54,401 nucleotides of DNA, taken from Desulfobacteraceae bacterium (lineage in GTDB: Bacteria > Desulfobacterota > Desulfobacteria > Desulfobacterales > UBA2174). A program made the position numbers and the translations under genes. Below the pieces are notes generated by a model. That model was not told the origin of the DNA and did not search any database. It saw nothing but the letters and a program-made list of their open reading frames with translations. How positions within the stretch are numbered: position 1 is the first letter of the stretch; each line of letters starts with the position of its first letter. The stretch spans positions 1-54,401 of the forward strand of contig JAQVTF010000005.1 of assembly GCA_028700185.1 (NCBI GenBank), in the 5' to 3' direction. Of this stretch, positions 1-8,900 are shown one piece after another.

Positions 1-674
1 TTTCCACCTTCTACAAGGACCGAGCCGAGAGTGTGAATCAGGTGGCCGAGGCCATCGTTGCCGTGGTGGCGGCCCGGCCAGGCAACTACCTGGCCTTTTT
101 CCCCTCCTATGTCTACCTGGAACTGGTGCACGAGGTCCTGGGCCGCAACTGGCCGCAGATTGCCACCCGGTGCCAGGCCCCGGCCATGACCGATGCCGAG
201 CGGGACGCTTTTTTGCGGTGGCTGCCGGCGGCGCCGGAAGCTGCGCGGCTGGGATTCGCCGTGATGGGCGGCGTGTTCGGGGAAGGCATCGACCTGGTGG
301 GAGACCGGTTGACCGGGGCCATCGTGGTGGGGGTGGGATTGCCGGCCATCGGCCCCGAACGCGAGCAGATTCGCCGCTATTACGAAGGGGAACAGGGGCG
401 CGGATTCGATTTCGCCTATCGCTATCCGGGGATCAACCGGGTACTCCAGGCCGCCGGAAGGGTGATCCGCTCGGCTGCGGACCGCGGAGTGGTGGCCCTG
501 GTGGATGCGCGGTTTGCCCGCGCCGACTACCGCCGTTTGCTGCCCGCTTACTGGACGGTGGATTCTGTGGACGATGCAGGCCAGCTATTTGATGATTTGA
601 AAAAGTTCTGGGCGCAGATGGATGACGGGAGATCTCGGGAAGGCACAAACGCGGCGCCCGCCGCGGTGGCGTGA
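1..674 (+). CDS. Rad3/XPD-family (DinG/YoaA-like) DNA helicase, C-terminal part, 5' truncated by window edge
   Basis: The frame is open from the first bases of the window, reading STFYKDRAES before the GTG listed in the ORF track, so this is the 3' part of a longer gene. What remains is the second RecA-like domain of a superfamily 2 helicase. GGVFGEGIDL matches motif V, and QAAGRVIRS matches the arginine-finger motif VI of the Rad3/XPD/DinG group. These are ATP-dependent 5'-3' helicases, usually with an Fe-S cluster in the N-terminal half, which lies outside the window. The role is inferred to be DNA repair or processing of damaged structures. The stop overlaps the next gene by 4 bases (GTGA), so the two are probably co-translated. 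Confidence 0.85.
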   Translation, partial: STFYKDRAESVNQVAEAIVAVVAARPGNYLAFFPSYVYLELVHEVLGRNWPQIATRCQAPAMTDAERDAFLRWLPAAPEAARLGFAVMGGVFGEGIDLVGDRLTGAIVVGVGLPAIGPEREQIRRYYEGEQGRGFDFAYRYPGINRVLQAAGRVIRSAADRGVVALVDARFARADYRRLLPAYWTVDSVDDAGQLFDDLKKFWAQMDDGRSREGTNAAPAAVA

Positions 675-1051
675 AAACGATGAACGAGAGGAATAATTCA
701 GAAATCGAAGCGCTGCGGCGACGCCACCGTGCGGCCCTGGAACTCTCCGCTGCCGCCGCCACCCGGTTTCCGGAGGCGGTGCGTCAGTTGCGTCGTCTGG
801 CGGCCGCGGTGACGTGCCAATCCCTTGATATCGGCGCCTACCATCACACCGCCGCCGAAATGGTCCGGCTTCTGGAAATTCTCTGTGGGGTCGGGGCTGG
901 GACCGTTTTCGTCTATTTTCGTCGCAGCCTGGATCCCGGCTGCGAAGGGCACGTGCGCACCTTTCGCCCCATGTGCCACGACCTGCTGGCCGTGCTGGCG
1001 GAGCTGGACCGCTGGCGCGCCGATCATCCGCCGGTGCGGCGGGTCAAGTAG
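671..1051 (+). CDS. Hypothetical protein, 126 aa
   Basis: I do not recognise this family. The GTG start overlaps the helicase stop in a GTGA arrangement, which suggests translational coupling; an ATG nine bases further in is an alternative. The protein is soluble, rich in Ala and Arg and apparently all-helical, with no signal peptide, membrane segment or cysteine-pair motif. Its only clear clue is the overlap with the upstream helicase, so it may be an accessory or simply a passenger gene. The next gene is on the opposite strand and converges on it. Confidence 0.6.
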   Translation: MKTMNERNNSEIEALRRRHRAALELSAAAATRFPEAVRQLRRLAAAVTCQSLDIGAYHHTAAEMVRLLEILCGVGAGTVFVYFRRSLDPGCEGHVRTFRPMCHDLLAVLAELDRWRADHPPVRRVK

Positions 1052-1081
1052 TCCTGGCCCGCCGCATCCGTTAATTTACGG

Positions 1082-1267
1082 TCAGGATTTCTTCTTGGCG
1101 GCGTAGCCGTCGGCGTACCATCCTCCGCCTTTGAGGGAAAAGGTGCAGTTGGAGAGAATCTTGTGCGCCTTGCGGCCGCATTTCGGGCACTTGATGGTTT
1201 CGGTGCCCATGCGTACAAGCTCTTCGGTCACCTCGCCGCATTCGCATTTGAATTCATACATCGGCAT
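1082..1267 (-). CDS. FmdB-type zinc ribbon protein (first of two)
   Basis: This 61-residue protein begins MPMYEFKCECGEV, the standard start of the FmdB/CxxC_CXXC_SSSS regulatory family. It carries a CxC pair and a CPKC pair spaced to bind one zinc ion, followed by the usual LSNCTFSLKGGGWY tail. The molecular function of the family is poorly known; the name comes from a putative regulator of formamidase/amidase genes. A good ribosome binding site (AGAGGAAA) precedes the ATG. It lies 71 bases downstream of a related gene on the same strand, so the two probably share a transcript. Confidence 0.85.
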   Translation of the reverse strand: MPMYEFKCECGEVTEELVRMGTETIKCPKCGRKAHKILSNCTFSLKGGGWYADGYAAKKKS

Positions 1268-1338
1268 GGCGTGTTTCCTCTGTCTCTAAAATCGTTTGTT
1301 CAGTTGCTGGTTTTGCCGAAACCGCGGCCCGACGCTTT

Positions 1339-1557
1339 TCACCCCTGTTTGGCCTGGGCGGCCTTGGCGCATTTGGGCAGTTTCCAGCCCCCCCCACCAG
1401 TGGGAATTCCGTGGGGACGAATCGCGCCGGCGGACATCAGCTTCTCGACATCCCTACCGCCGCAATGGGGGCAAACCGGTCCTTCGTTTTCTCCGGGCAT
1501 CACCAGGCTTTCAAAAGTTCCCTGGCAGGTTCGGCAAACGTATTCAAAAATCGGCAT
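1339..1557 (-). CDS. FmdB-type zinc ribbon protein (second of two)
   Basis: A 72-residue FmdB-family zinc ribbon. It starts MPIFEYVCRTC and has CxxC and CPHCGG knuckles about 20 residues apart, then an LMSAGAIRPHG-type tail and a glycine-rich stretch. A GAGGTGATCC ribosome binding site precedes the ATG. The tail differs clearly from that of its downstream neighbour, so the pair is an old duplication rather than a recent copy. Role unknown beyond probable zinc binding. Confidence 0.85.
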   Translation of the reverse strand: MPIFEYVCRTCQGTFESLVMPGENEGPVCPHCGGRDVEKLMSAGAIRPHGIPTGGGGWKLPKCAKAAQAKQG

Positions 1558-1584
1558 GGATCACCTCGGAATTCAGTCGGGCAA

Positions 1585-1613
1585 ACCCTAATTCTCTTTT
1601 TCGGTCAAGTCAA
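1585..1613 (-). promoter_or_regulatory. Possible sigma70 promoter for the FmdB pair
   Basis: On the minus strand, TTGACT and TAGGGT are separated by 17 bases, about 30 bases upstream of the second FmdB gene. The -35 is good but the -10 matches only 3 of 6, so this is tentative. Confidence 0.3.
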
Positions 1614-1656
1614 GTATCCGGCTTTTCGGGTGCCGATTCCTCTGGGCAAAGCGGCC

Positions 1657-2598
1657 TCACGCCGCTGACGGTCGGCCGTAGCAGACCTCGAAGCGCCGCC
1701 AGAATTGCTCAGGTGTAAAACGGTGATCCTGGGTGCCGTGACGGCTCACCGCGAAGCTGGCGCAGACCGATCCCATACGGGCGCAGGTGGTGAGTTCACG
1801 GCCCTCGGCCATGCCCATCAACACCCCGGCACGGTAGGCGTCGCCGGCCCCGGTGGGATCCACCACGCCGTCGTTGTCGGCGGCGTCGACGTGGACGTCG
1901 CCGTCGGTGGCATGGAGAATCGACCCGTTCTCCCCGAGGGTGGTGATCACCGCCTGGCACCGCTGGAGGATTTGGGGCAGGTCCAGGCCCGTGGCGCGCT
2001 TGATCATTTCCATCTCGTAGTCGTTGGAGATCAGCAGGGTAGCCCCCGTGGTCATTTCCACCAGGTCATCGGCGCTGAGGGCGGGGATGGACTGGCCGGG
2101 ATCGAAGATGTAGCGCAGTCCCATTTCCTTGAAGCGGCGGCTGTAGGTGCGCATGTCCTCGAGGTTTCCCGGGGCGATGATGCCCAGGGCGTCGGCGGGG
2201 TCGAGGCCGTTGACATCGTAGCGTGCGCTGCGGTTCATGGCGCCGGGGTTGAACCCGGTGATCTGGTTGTTGGCCTGGTCGGTGGTGATGTAGGCGCCGG
2301 CGGTGAATTCATCGTCCACCTGACGGATGCCGGCCAGGGACATGTTGTGGTCGAGAAGCCATTGGCGGTAGCGGCCGAAGTCCTTGCCGGCGGCGGCCAC
2401 GATGAGCGGAGAGGCACCGAGGAGGGCCAGGTTGTAAGCGATGTTGCCGGCAGTGCCGCCGAATTTTTCCTGAAGACCGTTGACCATGAAGCAGACGTTG
2501 ATGTTGTGGATTTTCTCGGGCAGAATGTGATCGGCGAAAAGGCCGGGAAAATCCATGATGCGGTCATAGGCCAACGAGCCCGAAACAATGATGTTCAT
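1657..2598 (-). CDS. PfkB-family carbohydrate kinase, probably adenosine kinase
   Basis: A 313-residue ribokinase/PfkB-fold kinase. The start is set at the ATG preceded by AAGGAGGAT; the longer ORF adds 19 residues with no ribosome binding site. The N-terminus (GSLAYDRIMDFPG) and GGTAGNIAYNLALLG form the substrate side. DPTGAGDAYRAG near the C-terminus is the PfkB signature containing the catalytic aspartate and anion hole. Overall it resembles mycobacterial adenosine kinase (Rv2202c type) more than ribokinase, so phosphorylation of adenosine to AMP using ATP is the best guess. Sugar or other nucleoside substrates remain possible. It is divergent from the aldolase gene. Confidence 0.8.
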   Translation of the reverse strand: MNIIVSGSLAYDRIMDFPGLFADHILPEKIHNINVCFMVNGLQEKFGGTAGNIAYNLALLGASPLIVAAAGKDFGRYRQWLLDHNMSLAGIRQVDDEFTAGAYITTDQANNQITGFNPGAMNRSARYDVNGLDPADALGIIAPGNLEDMRTYSRRFKEMGLRYIFDPGQSIPALSADDLVEMTTGATLLISNDYEMEMIKRATGLDLPQILQRCQAVITTLGENGSILHATDGDVHVDAADNDGVVDPTGAGDAYRAGVLMGMAEGRELTTCARMGSVCASFAVSRHGTQDHRFTPEQFWRRFEVCYGRPSAA

Positions 2599-2900
2599 CC
2601 GTATCCTCCTTTTGGCTGGGCCGGGATTCCGGCCGACAATATAACCACTTATCATGAAGCAACAGGCATGCGGATGTCAAATCACCCTTCGTGGACGGCG
2701 GCGTCCCGTCTATGTTCCGTGGTGCTTCATCCCGAAGAGAGGAATCCGTAGTTGAAAAAATCAGGGGAAAATAGTGACAATCAGAATGATTCCTGGTTAG
2801 AACACGGCACCCTTGGCTTGGGTGGGATCCCGGCTCCAATAAGCCATCGTTCGGCTCACATCGGTTCGAGAGCCACAACCCCTTGACGAAAGAATCGAAA
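2599..2900. other. Divergent intergenic region
   Basis: About 300 bases between two divergent start codons. It must hold promoters for both sides. I see one tentative minus-strand promoter (listed separately) but no convincing repeat, operator or RNA. Confidence 0.6.
2651..2680 (-). promoter_or_regulatory. Possible sigma70 promoter of the PfkB kinase
   Basis: A perfect TTGACA is followed after 18 bases by CATGAT (4 of 6 to TATAAT), leaving a leader of about 45 bases. This is tentative. Confidence 0.35.
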
Positions 2901-3551
2901 ATGATGCTGAAAACCAAACGCAGTGCCGTGGCACGCCTGGGAAAGCGGATGCTGGCCGCCGGGCTGACCACCGGCACCGGGGGCAACCTGAGCTGGTGCG
3001 ACCGGCGCCGGGGACTGGTCGCCGTGTCTCCTTCCGGAGTGGCCTATGATCGGCTGACGGCCGGTGATGTGGTGGTGGTGGATCTGGACGGCAACCGGGT
3101 GGACGGGACCCTGTCGCCTTCCAGCGAGCTGCCCTTTCACCTGGCGCTTTATCGCCACCGGCCGGATGTGGCCGCCGTGGTGCACACCCACTCGGTCTAT
3201 GCCACCACTTTGGCCTGCCTCCACTGGGAGATTCCCGCAGTGCACTACCTGGTGGGGTTCGCCGGCCCCAAGGTGCCTCTGGCACCTTACGCCACCTACG
3301 GCACCGAAGCCCTGGCCCGGGGCGTGGTGGATGCCATCGGTGCGGCCAACGCCGTGTTGCTGGCCAACCACGGGATGATCGCCGTGGGCACCGACCTGGA
3401 AAAGGCCTTTGCCGTGGCCGAAGAGATCGAGCTGGTGGCACGGATCTACTACCAGGCCAAGGCCGTGGGTACTCCCCAGATCCTGCCCGATGACGAGATG
3501 CAGCGGGTGATGGAGCGGTTCAAGTCCTACGGCAAGCCGCCCGAGGATTGA
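2901..3551 (+). CDS. Class II aldolase/adducin family protein (L-fuculose-phosphate aldolase-like)
   Basis: A 216-residue class II aldolase. TGTGGNLSW near the N-terminus is the phosphate-binding GNxS segment. HTHSVYATT gives the two zinc histidines of the HxH motif, and LANHGMIAVG gives the third. These zinc enzymes cleave sugar phosphates such as L-fuculose-1-phosphate to dihydroxyacetone phosphate and an aldehyde; in some bacteria they act in methionine or 5'-deoxyadenosine salvage. The exact substrate cannot be read from sequence. I prefer the tandem ATG at 2901 to the TTG 18 bases upstream; neither has a strong ribosome binding site. The gene ends one base before the convergent ThrRS-editing gene. 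Confidence 0.8.
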   Translation: MMLKTKRSAVARLGKRMLAAGLTTGTGGNLSWCDRRRGLVAVSPSGVAYDRLTAGDVVVVDLDGNRVDGTLSPSSELPFHLALYRHRPDVAAVVHTHSVYATTLACLHWEIPAVHYLVGFAGPKVPLAPYATYGTEALARGVVDAIGAANAVLLANHGMIAVGTDLEKAFAVAEEIELVARIYYQAKAVGTPQILPDDEMQRVMERFKSYGKPPED

Positions 3552-3552
3552 T

Positions 3553-3957
3553 TCAGAACTCCTTGAAGATACGTGCCAGGGGGTGTCCCGGCGCCTGAAG
3601 CGTCAGGTCGTTGAAATAGCCGTAGGGGGTCTGAACGGCACGGTAGGCGGCATTTTCCAGCCGTTGGTGGACCCGGTCGATCAGTGCCTTAGCCTGGAGC
3701 GCGTCGGCCTTGTCTTCGCCCAGGTGGGTGAACGAGTGTAAAATGACAAGTGAAGTTTCCCATTTTCGCGCCAGCCACTTGGCGTTCTTGGCCAGCTTGG
3801 TTTCCACCGATGCGTCCTCGATGTCCTTGGGCTCCACGTGGATGAAGGCCACCACGGCCTTTTCGTGGGAACTGGGTTCGGCGTCGGGCGCGTCGTCCAG
3901 GGTCTTGACGGCCGGATTCCAGGCGAAGGTGTCGCAGTACCAGAACAAAACACGCAT
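3553..3957 (-). CDS. Stand-alone threonyl-tRNA synthetase editing domain protein (archaeal type)
   Basis: The real protein probably starts at MRVLFWYCDTFAWNP (134 residues, GGAAAAG upstream). The extra 52 residues in the ORF track are out of character. MRVLFWYCDTFAW, the central VVAFIHVEP, LVILHSFTHLGEDKA and TPYGYFNDL near the end match the tRNA-Thr_ED family. That is the D-aminoacyl-tRNA deacylase-like editing domain fused to archaeal ThrRS, where it removes serine mischarged on tRNA-Thr. Here it is free-standing with no synthetase part. A trans-editing role is inferred, not shown. It is convergent with the aldolase, with one base between the stops. Confidence 0.75.
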   Translation of the reverse strand: MRVLFWYCDTFAWNPAVKTLDDAPDAEPSSHEKAVVAFIHVEPKDIEDASVETKLAKNAKWLARKWETSLVILHSFTHLGEDKADALQAKALIDRVHQRLENAAYRAVQTPYGYFNDLTLQAPGHPLARIFKEF

Positions 3958-4140
3958 AGTCTTTTCCGATTTTGCCGGCACGGCGCCTTCCGGACGACGA
4001 CGCCCGGCCGCAACAGGAGAAAAACAGAAAGTGGAGCGCGTGGCTGAAAATTTCAGCGCCGCTGCCCGCAGGGACCTTGGGCGCCGGCTGTCCCTGAAGG
4101 CCACCGCCTCCAATTTAGACCTGGAAGGGCGGGTGGGTCA

Positions 4141-5964
4141 ATGACGGCTTTGCCTGACGCCGCCTTGCCGCCGTTGGTGAAGGCCGGTCGCTGCTCGAAG
4201 CGGCGGTTTTTGTGTTGGCCATTGCTGTTGGCCGTTGTTTTACTGGTTGTTGTGGCGGCGGCGCCCGGAGGGGCCGCCGAGGCCGAGACAACGCCGGCCC
4301 AACTGCGGATCGAAGGTTTGGACGCCCATCCGGCCCTGGCGGCCAACGTCCGGGCCATGGTGCCGCCCCCGGGCTTCGGCTGCGATGCGCCGCACGTGCG
4401 CTGGCGCGCCTACCTGCGCCAGGCGCGCCAAAAGGCCGAAACGGCTTTGCGGGCCCTGGGGCACTTCAATGCCGTCATGGACACGGCCATCGCGCAGGAC
4501 GGCGACTGTCGTGTGCCGGTGCTCGCCATCGACCCCGGCCCGGTGGTGCGCGTCGAGGCGGTGGACATCGTCATCGAAGGCCCTTTCCAACAGGATGACG
4601 CCGCCCGACGATGGCGGGAGAACTGGCCCCTCGAGGTCGGCGCCGCCCTCAACCAGGGAAGCTACGATGCCGCCCGCGACCGGCTGATCAACCGGGCGCG
4701 GGCCCGTGGCTACCTCGATGTCCGTTACACCCGTCGCAACCTGCGGGTGGACCCGAAGGCCAACACGGCCCGTATCGAATTGACCCTGGAATCCGGGCCG
4801 CGCTACCGCTTCGCCGCCATTCGTGCCGAGCAGAATATATTGGACGACGCGTTTTTGAGGCGGCTGATCCCCGTCCAGCCGGGCGACCCCTACTCCAGCG
4901 ATCGATTGGCCGCCATCGGCGGCAGCCTCAGCGCCAGCGGCTACTTTGCCGACGTCAGGGTGAGGCCGGACCTGGAAGCCCGGGATAACGGCGCCGTGCC
5001 GGTGGACATTCAACTGATCGAACGGCCGCGCACCGGCTACGAGTTCCGGGTGGGCTACGGCACCGATACCGGCCCGCGCACCCGGGCCGAGGTGGCGCGT
5101 CGCTGGGTCAACCGCAACGGCCACAAGTGGAAGGCCGGGTTCGGCTTGGCCCAGCGTGAGCAGGCCCTGGATGCCGTGTATTCGATTCCCATGCAGCACC
5201 CCCTCACCGACCGCCTGGAATTTTACGCCCGCATCGACCGGGAGGACAACAACGATATCGTCACCCAATCCGGCACCCTGGGGGCGCAGTACGCCCGGGA
5301 ACGGGGCGGCTGGACCCAGGCGGTGTTCACCGAATACCTCTATGAGCGCACGCGCTACGGCGACGCGCCGGCCCAGGGCGACGGCTTTCTGCTCGGCGGG
5401 CTCAAGCTCGGGCTGCGCAGGCTGGATGATCCGCTCTTTCCCGTGCGGGGCCACTCGCTGGACCTGATTTTGCGGGGGGCGGCCGAGCCGCTTTTCAGCG
5501 CGACATCGCTGGTGCAGGGACGGGCACGCGGAGTGGTGTCCCGCCCCTGGCGCCGCTTCATCTTTCAAGGACGGGCCGAGTTGGGGGCGACCCGGGCCGA
5601 CGACTTCGGCTGCGTGCCCAAGTCGCTGCGTTTCTTTGCCGGCGGGGACAACTCGGTGCGCGGTTACGGCTATGAAAGTCTCGGGCCCACCAACGACGAG
5701 GGGCAGGTGGTGGGCGGCAGGTACCTCTGCGCCCTGAGCGCCGAAGCCATGTATCCGGTCTACGGCGACGACTGGTTCGCGGCGGTGTTCGTGGACAGCG
5801 GTCAGGCTTTTGACGATCTGGCCGATCTTGCATTCAAGACCGGTGCCGGGCTCGGGATCCGCTGGCGTTCGCCCATCGGCCTGGTGCGCCTGGACCTGGC
5901 CCATCCCTTCGACGCAGCATCCTCCTCGGTGCGGCTGCACATCGGCATTGGAGCGGATTTCTGA
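4141..5964 (+). CDS. tamA: Translocation and assembly module TamA (BamA/Omp85 family outer membrane protein)
   Basis: This 607-residue protein has an N-terminal export signal (basic SKRRF, then a long Leu/Val/Ala run ending near GGAAEAE). POTRA-like repeats follow in the first half, then an Omp85 beta-barrel. RGYGYESLGP at about residue 507 is the conserved lid-loop RGxGxxxxGP motif of BamA/TamA. The barrel ends in GIGADF with a C-terminal phenylalanine, as expected for BamA-dependent insertion. TamA works with TamB in outer membrane protein assembly or phospholipid transfer across the periplasm. The stop overlaps the tamB start (TGATG), so they form a coupled pair. Confidence 0.9.
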   Translation: MTALPDAALPPLVKAGRCSKRRFLCWPLLLAVVLLVVVAAAPGGAAEAETTPAQLRIEGLDAHPALAANVRAMVPPPGFGCDAPHVRWRAYLRQARQKAETALRALGHFNAVMDTAIAQDGDCRVPVLAIDPGPVVRVEAVDIVIEGPFQQDDAARRWRENWPLEVGAALNQGSYDAARDRLINRARARGYLDVRYTRRNLRVDPKANTARIELTLESGPRYRFAAIRAEQNILDDAFLRRLIPVQPGDPYSSDRLAAIGGSLSASGYFADVRVRPDLEARDNGAVPVDIQLIERPRTGYEFRVGYGTDTGPRTRAEVARRWVNRNGHKWKAGFGLAQREQALDAVYSIPMQHPLTDRLEFYARIDREDNNDIVTQSGTLGAQYARERGGWTQAVFTEYLYERTRYGDAPAQGDGFLLGGLKLGLRRLDDPLFPVRGHSLDLILRGAAEPLFSATSLVQGRARGVVSRPWRRFIFQGRAELGATRADDFGCVPKSLRFFAGGDNSVRGYGYESLGPTNDEGQVVGGRYLCALSAEAMYPVYGDDWFAAVFVDSGQAFDDLADLAFKTGAGLGIRWRSPIGLVRLDLAHPFDAASSSVRLHIGIGADF

Positions 5965-8900
5965 TGACTGCCGTGCGAGTTTTCCCCGGTCGTATCCTGC
6001 GCTGGACCCTGGGGGCCGCCGTGCTGCTGCTGGTTGCTCTTGCCGCGCTGCTGCTGGTGGTTTTTACCACCGAGAACGGCACCCGCTATGCCCTTGGCAA
6101 GGCGTTGGCCGCCGTCCCGGGGGCGGCGGTGGCGCAGGTGGAGGGCAGCCTCTGGCGGGGCATCACCCTGGAAGACTTTCGCTATGCGGACGGCGCGGGC
6201 ACCACCGTCAGGCTGCAGCGGCTCGAGTTGGTTTTTTCCTGGCCGGCCCTGCTGAAGATGCGGTTGCACCTGCCCCTAATCGAGGTTTCGGGGGTGGAAT
6301 TGCAGCTTCCTGAAAGCCAGCCGGCCGATGCGCCCGGCGGGGCGCTGGATATCGAAGCCATCGGCGCGAAACTGCCGCTGGCCGTTCAGATCGACGTCCT
6401 GCGCCTGAGCGATGTCACCGTGCAACCCGGGCCGGAGGCGGCCGTCGTCCGGCTGACATCCCTGGAAACCGCCTTGGCGGTGGACCGACAGCGCGCCGTG
6501 GTCTCCCATCTCAAGCTGGCCCTGGCAGCCCCGGCGCAGCTGCACCTGGAAGCCGAGGCCGGCCTGGACTGGAAAACGCCCCACCCGGCGCGCCTGCGCC
6601 TCGACGGCGACCTGACACTGGACGCCGGGTATCTCGACTGGTCCCTTGCCGGCGACGGCAACCTGGAAAAGCTGCGCACCACCGGCCACATCGGCTGGCA
6701 GGGAAAGGATTCGCCGGATGCCACCGTCCATCTGGTTGTGGAAAACGGTTTCGCCGCGGCGCGGATCGAAGCCCTCACCGCCGAGCTTCTCGACGGATCG
6801 TTGACCCTCAGCGGTGAGGTGGGGTGGGCGGAGGGCCTGGACTGGCAGGCGACGCTCTGCGCCAAAGACTTGCAGCCGGGGCCCTGGCTCGAGGCGGCCA
6901 CCGGTCCGGTCTCCTTTGAGCTGACCAGTTCCGGCCACATGGACCCGCAAGGCCAATTGATCCACGACAGCCGCCTGGTGGACGGCCGGGCCGAGATGGG
7001 CGGCATCGCCTTGACAGACCTGCGGCTGCATGCGGCGGGAGACCTGGAAAGCATCCGCATCCGCGATTTGGACGGCCGCATCCTCGGGGCCCGGGTGGCC
7101 GGGGAGGCCGATCTGCAACTGGCCCCGGAAGAGATCGCCTGGACGGCCCGGCTGTCGCTGGACGAGATGGATCTGTCCAAGCTGGAGACCCTGGAAATCG
7201 ACAGCGGTGGTGTCAATGGCCGGATCGGCCTGGATCTTTCCTCCCGGGGCCGGTGGCGTGGGGGGCAGCCATTTCTGACCGCCGAACTTGAAAACTTGCG
7301 CGGCGAGGTGGCGGGCCAACCCTTGTCGGGGCGGATCGCGCTTTCGGTGGAAGGCGATACGGTCCGCCTTCAGCCAGCGGATCTGACCCTGGGAGAAAAC
7401 CGGTTGGAGGTCGCCGGCACCGTCACGCCGCCCTTCGATCTGAAGTATCGACTCAACCTGCCGGACCTGGCCCGCTTGCCGCTGGCTCCGGCCCTGGGTG
7501 CCCCGCTGGCCGGCCGGCTGGAGGGCGAGGGCCGCCTGGCCGGCACCTTGGCCGCCCCTGAGGTGGCCGCCACCCTTTCCGGCCGTGGGCTGGCTTACGG
7601 CGGCGACCTGCGCTTGGCCGCCATCGATTTGCGCGCCACCGCCGACGGTGACCAATGGTTGCTGGAGGCCGATATGAAACGGCTGGTGGCGGCCGACCAG
7701 CAGGTGGAGGCGGTCACCGCGAAACTAACCGGAAGCCTTGACCAACACGCGCTGGTCTTGTCGGCCCGCAGCGATGACGGTCGCCTGGCACTGGCGCTGC
7801 AAGGCGGCCTGCACGAGCGCCGTTGGCAGGGTCGTCTGACCCGTCTGGCGTTGCGGGGAACCCGGGCCGGCGACTGGGGGCTGGCCCGGCCGGCGGCCCT
7901 GGTGCTGTCCGAAAAGGAACTGTTGCTGGAGGAGGCCTGTCTGGCGCCCGAGCCGTCCAGGACAAGAGTCTCCGACGGGGCGCCCAAGCAGCCCGCACCG
8001 GTGTCCGGCCAGGTCTGCCTGTCGGCCTCGCGCCGGGAAGACCAGGATCTCCTCGTCGCCTTGCAGGCCCGTTTGCCGTTGGCCCTGGCCGGGCCCGTGC
8101 TTCCGGAGGCCCTGCGCCTGCCGGGTGAGATGATCCTTGCCGCCGAGGCGCGCATCGGCGAAACAATGGCCGGGGAAGTCGAGGTGACGCTGCCGGACAA
8201 CCGGATCATTGTCCGTGGATTGACCGAGGCGCCGCTGGCCGTCGACTACCGCGAGACACGCATTCAGGCAACCCTGCGCGATCAGCGGCTTCAGGCGCAG
8301 ATCGGCGCGCGACTGTCCGGCGATGCGGTTTTGGATGGCGAGATTTCCGCCCAACTGGACGGCGGGCAGCCGCTTTCCGGTGGAATTAACTTGCAAATCC
8401 CCGATCTTGCCTGGCTCAACGCGTTCATCCCCGCCGTGTCCGAGCTTTCCGGGAAAGCCGAGGTCCGTCTCACCCTGGCCGGCGCCCTGACACAGCCGGC
8501 GCCCCAGGGCCGCGTCACGCTGGACAACCTGTCCCTCAACCTACCGGATACCGGGGTCGCTTACCAGAAAGGACGCCTGCGGTTGGATATCGACGAAAAC
8601 CAACAGCTCAACATCGCGGGCGAACTGGCCGGGGTCGATGGGGGCCGGCTGCAAATCACCGGGCAGGGATCACTGGCCCGACTGCCCGAGTGGCGCCTCG
8701 AACTGGCCCTCGACGGCGAAGCGCTGCCGGTGCTGCGCACCGCCGAGCTGGTGGTGGATGCCAGTCCGGCCCTGACCGTCAAGGCGGATCAGGAGGCGGC
8801 CGAGGTCCGGGGACGGGTTGGGTTGCCCCGGGTGGAAGCGCAGGTTCACACCCTGCCGGAGGGGGTGGTACGCGAATCGCCGGACCTGGTGTTGGCCCGC

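Noticed and set aside
1705-2751. 348-aa open frame opposite the PfkB kinase
   Set aside because: Antisense shadow. The kinase on the minus strand has clear motifs and a strong ribosome binding site.
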